The notes under the pieces were generated by a model that was given only the letters and a program-made list of their open reading frames with translations, had not been told where the DNA came from and ran no database searches. Made by a program: the position numbers and the translations under genes. A stretch of DNA of 49,690 nucleotides from Lachnospiraceae bacterium (GTDB taxonomy: Bacteria > Bacillota > Clostridia > Lachnospirales > Lachnospiraceae), in assembly GCA_011960625.1 (NCBI GenBank), contig BLMJ01000246.1, forward strand, positions 1 through 49,690, in the 5' to 3' direction. How positions within the stretch are numbered: the stretch's first letter is position 1; each line of letters starts with the position of its first letter. Shown piece by piece: positions 23,947-31,368 of this stretch.

Positions 23947-24419
23947 AGGCTCTGCCCCCTGTCCTTGTTCTTCTCCCGGCTCCGTTCCCGGTTCTTATCC
24001 TGCGATACTGCCTCCTTGAAATGCTTCAGCTTCTCTCTCAGTGAAACCCTGCCTTTCTTTTTCTCATTACCATAAACAAATTCCTTGAATGCCTGTGCGA
24101 TCACATCGGCATCCCTGCCCTTGAAAAGCACCATATACTTGGGCGGTTTGGTTGCCTTGTCCTTCGTTATGGCAAAATCAACATTGTACTTTTTTGCCAC
24201 ACGCTCAAAAGATTTGATATTACCGTCCGTAATTTCGATAGACGATGCCCCCACGCCCTCGCCAACGAGCTTTTTCACAGAAGTCTTTCCATGCGTTCTC
24301 TGTGCTTTCTGCTTATGGTGGTTCAGGTACATCTTCATTGCAGCTTTCAGCACGTTGGCATCTAATTTTGCGGTCTTAATCACAAGGGCGATTGTTTTCT
24401 GTGTTACTTCCTCCTGCAT
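23943..24419 (-). CDS. PcfB family protein (DUF3801)
   Basis: A 158-residue protein with the PcfB layout: an N-terminal helical part (Val-Thr-Gln-Lys-Thr-Ile-Ala-Leu), a central alpha/beta part with Tyr-Met-Val-Leu-Phe-Lys-Gly-Arg-Asp-Ala-Asp and a very basic C-terminal tail. In pCF10-like systems PcfB helps the coupling protein receive the relaxosome; here it lies directly before virD4 with overlapping ATGA. The ATG at 24419 follows an AAGGAGG site. Confidence 0.87.
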   Translation of the reverse strand: MQEEVTQKTIALVIKTAKLDANVLKAAMKMYLNHHKQKAQRTHGKTSVKKLVGEGVGASSIEITDGNIKSFERVAKKYNVDFAITKDKATKPPKYMVLFKGRDADVIAQAFKEFVYGNEKKKGRVSLREKLKHFKEAVSQDKNRERSREKNKDRGQSL

Positions 24420-24530
24420 GAAACACCTCCTTGTTACATTCCGGGAAAAGCCATGCACTAAGGCGGAATCCCCCGGCAGATAATGTCATAGACAATCTTC
24501 ACTTTAAAATACATCTAATTTCCCCTTTCC

Positions 24531-24555
24531 ACTTCTGGACATCATGTCCAGAAGC
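24531..24555. repeat. 25-bp ICE palindrome, copy 3
   Basis: Same palindrome with the last arm base changed (T to C). It runs up to and includes the last base of the stop codon of the gene ending at 24555. Confidence 0.85.
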
Positions 24556-25220
24556 TATCCTTTTTCATTTAAGCAATAGATTGTGTAAAGATTGGCAGAC
24601 AGCTCATCATTGCCATATTCCACATCATCAAGCAATAATGCCTGAAACAGCACATCCCCTACACCGTCAAGCAGCACGATCTTTTGCTCTTGCTCCGCAA
24701 GGTGTCCAAACTCCACCCCGTCCATGACAACAGATTTCCTTGCCGCCTCACAGTGGGTAAACAGGCCCAGGATATATTTATTTGACATGATAAAGGCATA
24801 GGTTTCCTGCCCGTCATGGGTCATACGGTATTTTCCCGCTTCCCCCTCCGGAAGCGTGAAGATGCACCGCACTGTTTCCAGACAAAGCCCGCTGTCATAA
24901 TCCGGCTGTAACCGCTTCTTGTACCTCTGCACCCTTGCATAAATCCCCTCCCGGTCTATGACGGAATGGGTGCGCTTAAACTGCGGCTTTTTGCAGAGCA
25001 TATCCAAATCCATATACACGTTGTTGATTATGGTCTTTTCCGCATACTGCCGGAAAGACTTTATCCTTAACAACCATGCAAGCACTTCATCCAGCTTTTC
25101 CTCTGATGTAATTGCCTGGAAAGGCTTGGCACCAAACTCCAGCCTGTCAAACATGAGCGGGCAGCTCCCCTTTTTCACCTCACGCTCCATCGCCCTCTTT
25201 ACATCCCGTAATGATTCCAT
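24555..25220 (-). CDS. Hypothetical ICE protein upstream of the PcfB-like gene
   Basis: A 221-residue soluble protein that I do not recognise. The first half is basic and helical; the second half is acidic with hydrophobic beta-like stretches (Leu-Asp-Gly-Val-Gly-Asp-Val-Leu-Phe-Gln-Ala). No metal site, nucleotide motif or membrane segment is visible. An AAGGAGAT site precedes the ATG. It is between the replication genes and the coupling-protein genes of the ICE and separated from repA by a terminator, so it may head the transfer operon. Confidence 0.7.
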   Translation of the reverse strand: MESLRDVKRAMEREVKKGSCPLMFDRLEFGAKPFQAITSEEKLDEVLAWLLRIKSFRQYAEKTIINNVYMDLDMLCKKPQFKRTHSVIDREGIYARVQRYKKRLQPDYDSGLCLETVRCIFTLPEGEAGKYRMTHDGQETYAFIMSNKYILGLFTHCEAARKSVVMDGVEFGHLAEQEQKIVLLDGVGDVLFQALLLDDVEYGNDELSANLYTIYCLNEKG

Positions 25221-25261
25221 TTATCTCCTTTCCGCTCCCGGATACATTGACCGGAAGCAAT

Positions 25262-25303
25262 AAAAAAGGGCGGCTACAAATCTGCTGATCCATAACCGCC
25301 CTT
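25262..25303 (-). terminator. Intrinsic terminator between ICE repA and transfer genes
   Basis: On the minus strand AAGGGCGG pairs with CCGCCCTT and leads into six T. It would end the parA-parB-repA transcript before the gene at 24555-25220. Confidence 0.75.
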
Positions 25304-25364
25304 ACGCTGTTTCCCTATTTAGTTTTTTTAACACAGGGGTCTTCCACCCCCGTACCCCTGGAAA

Positions 25365-25410
25365 CCTTGCCCAAAGTGTGATTGAAAAGATAATCACACT
25401 TTAGGCAAGG
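25365..25410. repeat. 19-bp inverted repeat downstream of ICE repA
   Basis: Arms of 19 bases (25365-25383, starting CCTTGCCCAAAG, and 25392-25410) pair with one mismatch around an 8-base centre. No T-run follows it. It lies in the 290-base gap after repA with the terminator at 25262 and a palindrome at 25483, and may be an origin-, oriT- or regulator-type site. Confidence 0.75.
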
Positions 25411-25482
25411 CTCGAAAGTGCTGCCCACCACTCTATGGCAGGCTTATGATCCACATCTTCAAACTCTGCAAAAGCATCCGCC

Positions 25483-25507
25483 ACCTCTGGACATTGTGTC
25501 CAGAAGT
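25483..25507. repeat. 25-bp ICE palindrome, copy 4 (diverged)
   Basis: Same position-by-position pattern as copies 1-3 but with changes in the left arm (ACCTCTGGACAT) and right arm (GTGTCCAGAAGT). It lies three bases after the stop of ICE repA. Confidence 0.75.
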
Positions 25508-25510
25508 CTG

Positions 25511-26602
25511 TTAAGTAATGCCCTTTTCTGCCCACCCTCCGCCATACATATCATGCTGTACTTCCTGCTGGTAGTAATGGCTCATGGTTGAGGGGGCATT
25601 GTAGAGCGCCGTAATCAGGTATGCCCGGATATTGGTTATTTTTGTCACGGTTTCCCTCATGCAGCTCATGACATACTCCACATGGCTGCTGTTCAGTTTC
25701 AGAAAACGGGATTTTACAAGCTCATAAGGGTACTCCTCCCCATTGATGCGGATTGACCTGCGCTTCACGCAGACCACATCACAGACGGTTTCGTAAATTT
25801 CCTCATACAGTTCCTTATCCCCATGCTGGTCATATTCCATGTGGTACTCATATTCCAAGTTATCACGGATTAACGCCATATATGCGCTTGTTTCATCTAT
25901 CACATCAATCCTATCATCTTTTCCATGCATTTCTGAACTCTCCGCATTTCCCACAGATTGATTGATAGGATTGGTATAACTCATATTAGTATGATTCTGC
26001 TTGTTATAGTTAGTATTGTTATAATTAGGGGCAAATTCTTTTACTTCTTGAAGTCCAGTTTCTTTACTTCCGGAAGTAAAATTTTTTTCCCTCTTGAAGT
26101 CAGATTCCTTTACTTCTTGAAGTTCAGTTTCTTTACTTCCAGAAGTCAAATTCTTTTCCTTCTTGAAGTAAAGATTTTTTACTTCTGTGGAAACATCAGC
26201 GTTTGCAGGCTTTTCTGCATTCTCTTTTTCCGGCACAGAAGCAAAATTTTTCACATAGATAATATCAGGTTTCCCAAGCCCCCTGCGTTTTTTCTCTATC
26301 AGCCCAATCCCATTATCTGCATCCAGCTCCTTAATGACCTTTATGCAGGTAGGTTTGGAGCATCCTAAATCTTCCATGATGTTCTCCACAGCATAGATAA
26401 TATATGCCCGGTTTTCATCGTCCAGCCATCCGTTTTTCATGGACAGCGACATCCTGTCAAGCATCAGCCCATACAGGAGCTTAGCATCGCTGCTAAGCCC
26501 CTTGAAACGCTCGTCTTTTATCAACAGGCGGGGAACACGGTAAAAAGAAAACTGCTCTGCTTCAATGCCATAGTAATAATCAAATTTCAATGGCTCGCCC
26601 AT
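25511..26602 (-). CDS. RepA_N family replication initiator of the ICE
   Basis: A 363-residue initiator. The N-terminal 115 residues are the RepA_N winged helix (Phe-Tyr-Arg-Val-Pro-Arg-Leu-Leu, Leu-Tyr-Gly-Leu-Met-Leu-Asp-Arg, Asn-Gly-Trp). The C-terminal 130 residues resemble DUF6017. The middle (about 140-190) is a 23-residue peptide repeat produced by seven 23-bp DNA repeats. RepA_N genes often carry the origin inside their own coding sequence, which this layout fits. ParB follows upstream by 13 bases, so parA, parB and repA form one unit. Confidence 0.88.
   Translation of the reverse strand: MGEPLKFDYYYGIEAEQFSFYRVPRLLIKDERFKGLSSDAKLLYGLMLDRMSLSMKNGWLDDENRAYIIYAVENIMEDLGCSKPTCIKVIKELDADNGIGLIEKKRRGLGKPDIIYVKNFASVPEKENAEKPANADVSTEVKNLYFKKEKNLTSGSKETELQEVKESDFKREKNFTSGSKETGLQEVKEFAPNYNNTNYNKQNHTNMSYTNPINQSVGNAESSEMHGKDDRIDVIDETSAYMALIRDNLEYEYHMEYDQHGDKELYEEIYETVCDVVCVKRRSIRINGEEYPYELVKSRFLKLNSSHVEYVMSCMRETVTKITNIRAYLITALYNAPSTMSHYYQQEVQHDMYGGGWAEKGIT
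26043..26203. repeat. Seven 23-bp iterons inside ICE repA (candidate replication origin)
   Basis: Units start at 26043, 26066, 26089, 26112, 26135, 26158 and 26181, exactly 23 bases apart. The first part of each is ACTTC-NN-GAAGT or close to it, followed by a T-rich spacer; units 3 and 6 vary in the left half-site and unit 7 keeps only that half-site. As 23 is not a multiple of three, the protein repeats every three units. This is the typical look of initiator-binding iterons. Confidence 0.85.
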
Positions 26603-26615
26603 TTTACCGCCTCCT

Positions 26616-27491
26616 TTACTGCTTACTCTGCCATTCCTCCAAAAGCTGGATAATGATGCCTTCTATATCGTCATTGGAATAGTCTTCCGAAAAATACCTG
26701 CTGATCTTATCGCCTTTAATCGTTACTTTTCGCTCTTTTGGCTTTTCCTCCGACAGTATCAGCCTGACCATTGGCAATGTCAGCTCCCCGCTTTTCCCAT
26801 ACTCCTTCAGCTTTGACGATTGGGAAGCGTTCATTGCCGCCCCCGTTTCCTCAAGGATGACCAATACCCACTGCTGGGCTTCTTCGGTCAGGAAAGAAAT
26901 ATCCACGCCCTGGGCTATCCCTATCTTTTTCTTATCCACCATGTCAAGCAGCTCATCAGAAAGCCTTGCAAGCCACACATACCTCTGCACCGTCTTTCCG
27001 CTCTCCCCGGCAGCTTCCCCCACTTCGTCAAGGGTGCTGCCGCCTTTGCTTCCCTGGTGTTTCATTGCTTCGTACTTCATGGCGTAAGCCTTTGCTTTTT
27101 CACTCGGTAAGATGTCCTCCCGCTGGATATTGGAATCCACCATGATTATCGTGGCTTCATCATCCGTATAATTCCTGACAATGACGGGCATCGTGTCTAA
27201 CCCTGCCCTTTCAGAACCCCGTTTCCTCCGGTGTCCGGCTATAATCTCATAGCCGCCCCCTGTCCTCGGTCTTACAATTCCGGGTACAAGCACGCCATAT
27301 TTCCCGATGCTCTCCGTGGTTTCCTCCATCTTTTCATCATCAAGGACACGGAAAGGGTGTCCTTTGAATGTATGTAAATCCGTCAGCTTTGCATGGATAA
27401 TCTGTTCCCCCGACGTGTTTTCTGCCCCGCCAAATAAATCATCAAAGCTGTTCAATTTGACTTTTGATGCACTTCCCGCCTTACTGCCCAT
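26616..27491 (-). CDS. parB: ParB-like partition protein
   Basis: A 291-residue protein. The ParB N-terminal domain includes Gly-His-Arg-Arg-Lys-Arg-Gly and Pro-Val-Ile-Val, then Asn-Ile-Gln-Arg-Glu; the central helix-turn-helix is near residues 150-185 (Leu-Asp-Glu-Val-Gly-Glu-Ala...Gly-Lys-Thr-Val-Gln-Arg-Tyr). The C-terminus should dimerize. I use the ATG at 27491, nine bases after an AAGGAGGT site. It overlaps the parA end by 11 bases. With ParA it would segregate the extrachromosomal ICE. Confidence 0.92.
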   Translation of the reverse strand: MGSKAGSASKVKLNSFDDLFGGAENTSGEQIIHAKLTDLHTFKGHPFRVLDDEKMEETTESIGKYGVLVPGIVRPRTGGGYEIIAGHRRKRGSERAGLDTMPVIVRNYTDDEATIIMVDSNIQREDILPSEKAKAYAMKYEAMKHQGSKGGSTLDEVGEAAGESGKTVQRYVWLARLSDELLDMVDKKKIGIAQGVDISFLTEEAQQWVLVILEETGAAMNASQSSKLKEYGKSGELTLPMVRLILSEEKPKERKVTIKGDKISRYFSEDYSNDDIEGIIIQLLEEWQSKQ

Positions 27492-28266
27492 TACCAAGCA
27501 CCTCCTTTGTCAAGGACTGGTATGCGCCCGCAACCCTGCCTTTCGGGTCATGCTCGTAAATGCTGACACCCTCTGCGGACGTTTCTGCAGCCCGTACCGA
27601 CATCGGTATGCTGTTCTCAAATATCCGTACTCTGCTTCCGTAAGTTTCGATAAGCAATGCTGTAATATCCCTTGCGTAATTGGTACGGTTGTCCACCATT
27701 GTCAACAGAATGCCCTCAATCTCCAGTTTGGGATTGATCTGCCGCTTTACCTTGCCTATGGTCTTAATAAGCTGTTCCAAGCCTTTCACGGGCAGATATG
27801 CCGCCTGCACCGGAATGAGTATGCTGTCGGCACAGGCAAAGGCATTTATAGTAATCATGCCAAGTGAGGGCATACAGTCAATCAAAATATAATCGTACCT
27901 CTCCTTTACCCTTTCCACATAAGAGCGGAGCATGATCTCCCGGCTCATCACGTTCACAAGGGAAACCTCCATGCCGGACAGCTCAATGTTCCCCGGCATC
28001 AGGTCAATGCCCTCGTCATGCTTTAAGATGCCGTAATCCGGCTCTATTTCTTCATCGTTGATAACCTTTTCCAGTACGTTCGCCAGAGTGACCTCCAGCT
28101 TGTCCGGCTCCGTGAATCCAAGGCTTGCGGTCAGGCTCCCCTGTGCGTCCGCATCAATTACCAAGACTTTCTTTCCCTGTTTTGCCAGCCCGATTCCTAA
28201 GCTGCTTGTTGTGGTGGTCTTGCCGACACCGCCTTTCTGGTTTGCGATTGCTATAATTTTACACAT
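27481..28266 (-). CDS. parA: ParA-like partition ATPase
   Basis: A 261-residue Walker-type ATPase. The deviant Walker A Lys-Gly-Gly-Val-Gly-Lys-Thr-Thr is at residues 11-18, the switch Asp-Ala-Asp-Ala-Gln-Gly near 40, and Tyr-Ile-Leu-Ile-Asp-Cys near 125. There is no N-terminal DNA-binding extension, so it is a Soj/type Ib-like ParA. A CGGAGG site precedes the ATG. It is first in the parA-parB-repA unit. Confidence 0.94.
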   Translation of the reverse strand: MCKIIAIANQKGGVGKTTTTSSLGIGLAKQGKKVLVIDADAQGSLTASLGFTEPDKLEVTLANVLEKVINDEEIEPDYGILKHDEGIDLMPGNIELSGMEVSLVNVMSREIMLRSYVERVKERYDYILIDCMPSLGMITINAFACADSILIPVQAAYLPVKGLEQLIKTIGKVKRQINPKLEIEGILLTMVDNRTNYARDITALLIETYGSRVRIFENSIPMSVRAAETSAEGVSIYEHDPKGRVAGAYQSLTKEVLGNGQ

Positions 28267-28283
28267 GGTTTTATTCCTCCGTA

Positions 28284-28448
28284 TTAGTTAGATTTTTCTT
28301 TGATGTTGGCTTTCTGCACTTCCACATAAGCCCGGTAATATCTGTTTGTACCCTTATTCCGGTACAGCTCCGAAACTTCCGTCACAGCCACTTTGGGCTG
28401 TCTTTTCAGAATCTTTTCAAACCACTTAATATCATTCTTCGTTCCCAT
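28284..28448 (-). CDS. Small hypothetical ICE protein
   Basis: A 54-residue, basic protein (Asp-Ile-Lys-Trp-Phe-Glu-Lys-Ile-Leu, Tyr-Arg-Asn-Lys-Gly-Thr-Asn-Arg-Tyr-Tyr-Arg-Ala-Tyr). The ATG at 28448 overlaps the end of the DUF6075 gene by 17 bases, which suggests coupling; the ribosome site is weak. It is 17 bases from parA. I do not recognise it. Confidence 0.55.
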   Translation of the reverse strand: MGTKNDIKWFEKILKRQPKVAVTEVSELYRNKGTNRYYRAYVEVQKANIKEKSN

Positions 28449-28950
28449 CAGTCGAATTTTCAGCACGTTTCTTCTCCATTTCTGCAAGGATCTCCTCAAT
28501 GGACTTCTGCTTCCTGCAATATTCCGGATAACGGAGCTTAATGCCCTGCCAGAAGTACATCGCATAGCCGCAGCAGAAAATATCGCTCACCGAATACTCC
28601 CGGCACTCTCTTATCTGCTCATCCTTGCGCTTATAATCGTCAACACTCGGCGTTCCGTCTGTGTAAAGGTTAAAGGCGAGCCTTACCACACGGACACTGC
28701 CGCTTGTCTGCCAGCCTTGATGCAGGCACTCCGGCTTGATGAATCCTGACTTCATATCGTAGATCTGGCTGAAATGATACCTTGTATCCTCTGAAATACC
28801 GAGAATGTAGATCAAAGCCTTGTGATAGCAGTCCTGATACCTCGCCTGTTCCAATTTCTCATAATAAAACTTCTCATGTTCCTCGTTTGCAAAAACCATG
28901 TGTGTGTTGTTGGCGCTCTGCGCCTCTGCTCTTAACGCTGTGTTGTTCAT
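28432..28950 (-). CDS. DUF6075 family protein
   Basis: A 172-residue protein with the DUF6075 hallmark Val-Phe-Ala-Asn-Glu-Glu-His-Glu-Lys-Phe-Tyr-Tyr and Tyr-Gln-Asp-Cys-Tyr-His-Lys-Ala-Leu, known from Firmicute mobile elements. No enzyme motif is seen. The function is unknown. A strong AAGGAGG site precedes the ATG at 28950. It is the outermost gene of the ICE on this side. Confidence 0.75.
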   Translation of the reverse strand: MNNTALRAEAQSANNTHMVFANEEHEKFYYEKLEQARYQDCYHKALIYILGISEDTRYHFSQIYDMKSGFIKPECLHQGWQTSGSVRVVRLAFNLYTDGTPSVDDYKRKDEQIRECREYSVSDIFCCGYAMYFWQGIKLRYPEYCRKQKSIEEILAEMEKKRAENSTDGNEE

Positions 28951-29279
28951 CTCGTGAACCTCCTTTTCATTTAATAAAATGACTATTACCAAATGTGCAT
29001 TTTAATTTGTTGGACTAGCCTGACCTTACAATTTCTTCATAAAAGACTAAATCCTGCTTGAAAGGCGAAAAAAAGAGCGTTTCGATTATTTCCGAAACGC
29101 TCCTCAGGAATCTGTGGATTTACACTGATTTTGTTGGACTTCGAGATGAAAAATGCATTATAGCGTATTATGATGTACCAACGCAAAAAATTTTGTTGGA
29201 CATTTGTTGGACTTTTGGTATCTTTGTTGTACCCCAAATCCGCATCATACTCAACATTTTTTACTCAAATTTTGAATTG
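28951..29279. other. ICE right-end region with TTTGTTGGAC repeats
   Basis: This gene-free, AT-rich stretch between DUF6075 and hemZ has four exact TTTGTTGGAC copies (29006, 29131, 29192, 29203) and a near copy at 29223. The ICE end must lie here, since hemZ is chromosomal and DUF6075 is ICE-borne. The repeats may be recombinase arm sites. The exact end cannot be set because the other ICE end is outside the window. Confidence 0.55.
29067..29102 (-). terminator. Intrinsic terminator downstream of hemZ
   Basis: On the minus strand GAGCGTTTCG pairs with CGAAACGCTC and runs into seven T. It is 175 bases after the hemZ stop and would end the hemZ transcript, or shield ICE genes from it. Confidence 0.8.
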
Positions 29280-30725
29280 TTAATCTTCTAATAACACACG
29301 TTTTCTTTCTATCATTTCCCCGATTCTCTCGATATATTGGGAAACATCCTTGACGTTCTCACTCCGCTCAATGCGTCCGTCCGGATACACCCTTTTCGAT
29401 ACGCTCCCAGCACCGCAGGCGACTATGGTCTGTTTCTCCTCCATAATCAGAACGTTATAAATCCCTGCCTTATCCTCCTTCGCATAGCCCACGTTTTCGA
29501 AATTCCCTGCAATATTCTTCTGACGATAAAGATAATAAGGTGAAAGCCCCATCTGACATGCCGCCTCCTGTGCAAGGGCAATCATATCCGACAACACACG
29601 GGAAATCTCCCCTGTATTCCCTTCCAGATCTCCAAACCCCATCTTTGCCGCCCTCTTGATGGCCAGAGAATGTACCGTCAGGCTATCCGGCCCAAGCTCT
29701 CTTAGCTGCCTAAGCGTGTCCGCCATGTCAGCCGCCGCCTCCCCCGGAAGCCCTGCAATCAGATCCATGTTGATATTGTCAAATCCCATCTTACGCGCCA
29801 TCTTATAGGCATCTACAATGGCTTCCACACTATGCCGCCGCCCGATTACATCCAGTGTCTTTTGCTGCATACTCTGAGGATTGATGGAAATCCGAGTAAT
29901 CCCATGCTTTTTCAACACCTGAAGCTTCTCCTGTGTAATGCTGTCCGGACGCCCTGCCTCCACAGTATATTCCAACAAAAACTCTCTTGAAAAGCACCTG
30001 TCAATGCACGCCAAGAGACTTTCTAATTGGTCCGCGGTCAACGTAGTAGGCGTCCCGCCGCCTATATAAATGGTATTCAGCTTTCGCCCGGCATACGCGT
30101 TCCCGAGAAAAGCCAGCTCCTTCTGAAGCGCACCCAGATAATCCCAAACTCTGTCCTTAAAAGCCCCTATCTCTCCGGAGCTAAAGGAACAATAGGTACA
30201 GACAGACGGACAGAAAGGAATCCCCACATAAAGGCTGTAGCCCTTCTCACAATCCAGTTTTTGAAGCAGCGCCCGTTCCCGGCCCGCAATCTCGAAAGAA
30301 AGCTGCGCTTTCTGACGGCTTACCTGAAATTTCTTCTCAAACCAAGGTATAAACCGTTCCCTTTCCCAGCCTTTCTCCAACTTCTGCATAGCTATCTTCG
30401 TCGGTCTGACTCCCGTAAGAATCCCCCACGCCAAGCTCTGCCCTGTCAACTTCTCAAACTCTCGGTAAAGACAGATATCAATCCAATATTTTATATGAGC
30501 AACGCTGCTTTGGCCCCTCTCCATATCTTCCCCACTGTACCTGACCGCTTCTTCAACCTGCTCCTTGCCAATGACAATCCTTCCGGCATCAGGCAGCGTC
30601 ACCGAAATATAATGAGAGGCCTCCTCCTCCGTCTTGACAGTAGTCTCTTCAGACGGAAAGAAAGCCTTAATGATATGATATACATTATAAGTATATGCTT
30701 CACTCTTACATATCACTTGAATCAT
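29280..30725 (-). CDS. hemZ: HemZ-type coproporphyrinogen III dehydrogenase-like radical SAM protein
   Basis: A 481-residue radical SAM protein. The cluster motif Cys-Pro-Ser-Val-Cys-Thr-Tyr-Cys lies near residue 173, followed by Gly-Gly-Gly-Thr-Pro-Thr. The N-terminal 160 residues are the HemZ-specific part. HemZ is described as an oxygen-independent coproporphyrinogen III oxidase-like enzyme, but the true substrate in many Clostridia is not sure. It ends the operon apt-relA-MBL-hemZ, 14 bases after the MBL gene. The C-terminus seems whole, so ICE insertion did not cut it. Confidence 0.9.
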   Translation of the reverse strand: MIQVICKSEAYTYNVYHIIKAFFPSEETTVKTEEEASHYISVTLPDAGRIVIGKEQVEEAVRYSGEDMERGQSSVAHIKYWIDICLYREFEKLTGQSLAWGILTGVRPTKIAMQKLEKGWERERFIPWFEKKFQVSRQKAQLSFEIAGRERALLQKLDCEKGYSLYVGIPFCPSVCTYCSFSSGEIGAFKDRVWDYLGALQKELAFLGNAYAGRKLNTIYIGGGTPTTLTADQLESLLACIDRCFSREFLLEYTVEAGRPDSITQEKLQVLKKHGITRISINPQSMQQKTLDVIGRRHSVEAIVDAYKMARKMGFDNINMDLIAGLPGEAAADMADTLRQLRELGPDSLTVHSLAIKRAAKMGFGDLEGNTGEISRVLSDMIALAQEAACQMGLSPYYLYRQKNIAGNFENVGYAKEDKAGIYNVLIMEEKQTIVACGAGSVSKRVYPDGRIERSENVKDVSQYIERIGEMIERKRVLLED

Positions 30726-30739
30726 TCTGACACCCCATT

Positions 30740-31360
30740 CTACAGAAACGGATTGTACTCTTTCTCGTGACCAAGCGTAGTCTCCCCCATATGCCCCGGA
30801 TAAACATGGGTATCATCCGGAAGAGTAAGCAGCTTCTCACGGATAGACCGAATCAGCTCAGAACCACTGCTTCCTGGAAAATCCGATCGTCCTACCGAGC
30901 CTGCGAACAGCGTATCTCCGCTGAATAATACGCCTTCTGACTTTACATAAAAGCAACAACCTCCCGGTGTATGTCCTGGCGTATGCAGCACATCAAAATC
31001 AAAACCTGCAAAATTTAATGTCTCTCCCCCATGGAGATATTTTGCGTCAGAAAACGAAAACCCCGACGTATAACTAGAAGACAAATTGAACCCCGGGTCA
31101 GCCATAATCTCCTTATCTCCCTCGTGTATATACACCGGCACCTCATACTCCTTTAGGAACCCATCAAGCCCCATCGTATGATCAAAATGGCCGTGAGTGA
31201 GAAAAATAGCCTCAATCTTCAAGCCTTCCGTCTTAATATGGTCCATAAGAGATGACGGGCTGGCTGCCGGATCGATGACAACCGTCTGCTTCGTCTCCTC
31301 ATTAATCGCCAGATAACAATTTGTACTGATAATCCCTATTAAAAATCTCTCTACTTTCAT
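30740..31360 (-). CDS. MBL-fold metallo-hydrolase (glyoxalase II-like)
   Basis: A 206-residue enzyme of the metallo-beta-lactamase fold. The metal motif Thr-His-Gly-His-Phe-Asp-His is near residues 54-60, with later His (Thr-Pro-Gly-His-Thr-Pro-Gly) and Asp (Phe-Ser-Gly-Asp-Thr-Leu-Phe) ligands and a final Pro-Gly-His. The substrate is unknown; small YcbL-type hydrolases of this size act on thioesters. It lies nine bases after relA, an arrangement common in Clostridia. Confidence 0.88.
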   Translation of the reverse strand: MKVERFLIGIISTNCYLAINEETKQTVVIDPAASPSSLMDHIKTEGLKIEAIFLTHGHFDHTMGLDGFLKEYEVPVYIHEGDKEIMADPGFNLSSSYTSGFSFSDAKYLHGGETLNFAGFDFDVLHTPGHTPGGCCFYVKSEGVLFSGDTLFAGSVGRSDFPGSSGSELIRSIREKLLTLPDDTHVYPGHMGETTLGHEKEYNPFL

Positions 31361-31368
31361 CGTATTAA

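Noticed and set aside
26043..26203. The 23-bp repeats as a CRISPR array
   Set aside because: The units touch with no unique spacers, they are inside a gene, and no cas gene is near; they fit iterons.
29280..30725. hemZ cut by ICE insertion
   Set aside because: The protein has normal length and a normal-looking C-terminus; the ICE end lies downstream of its stop.
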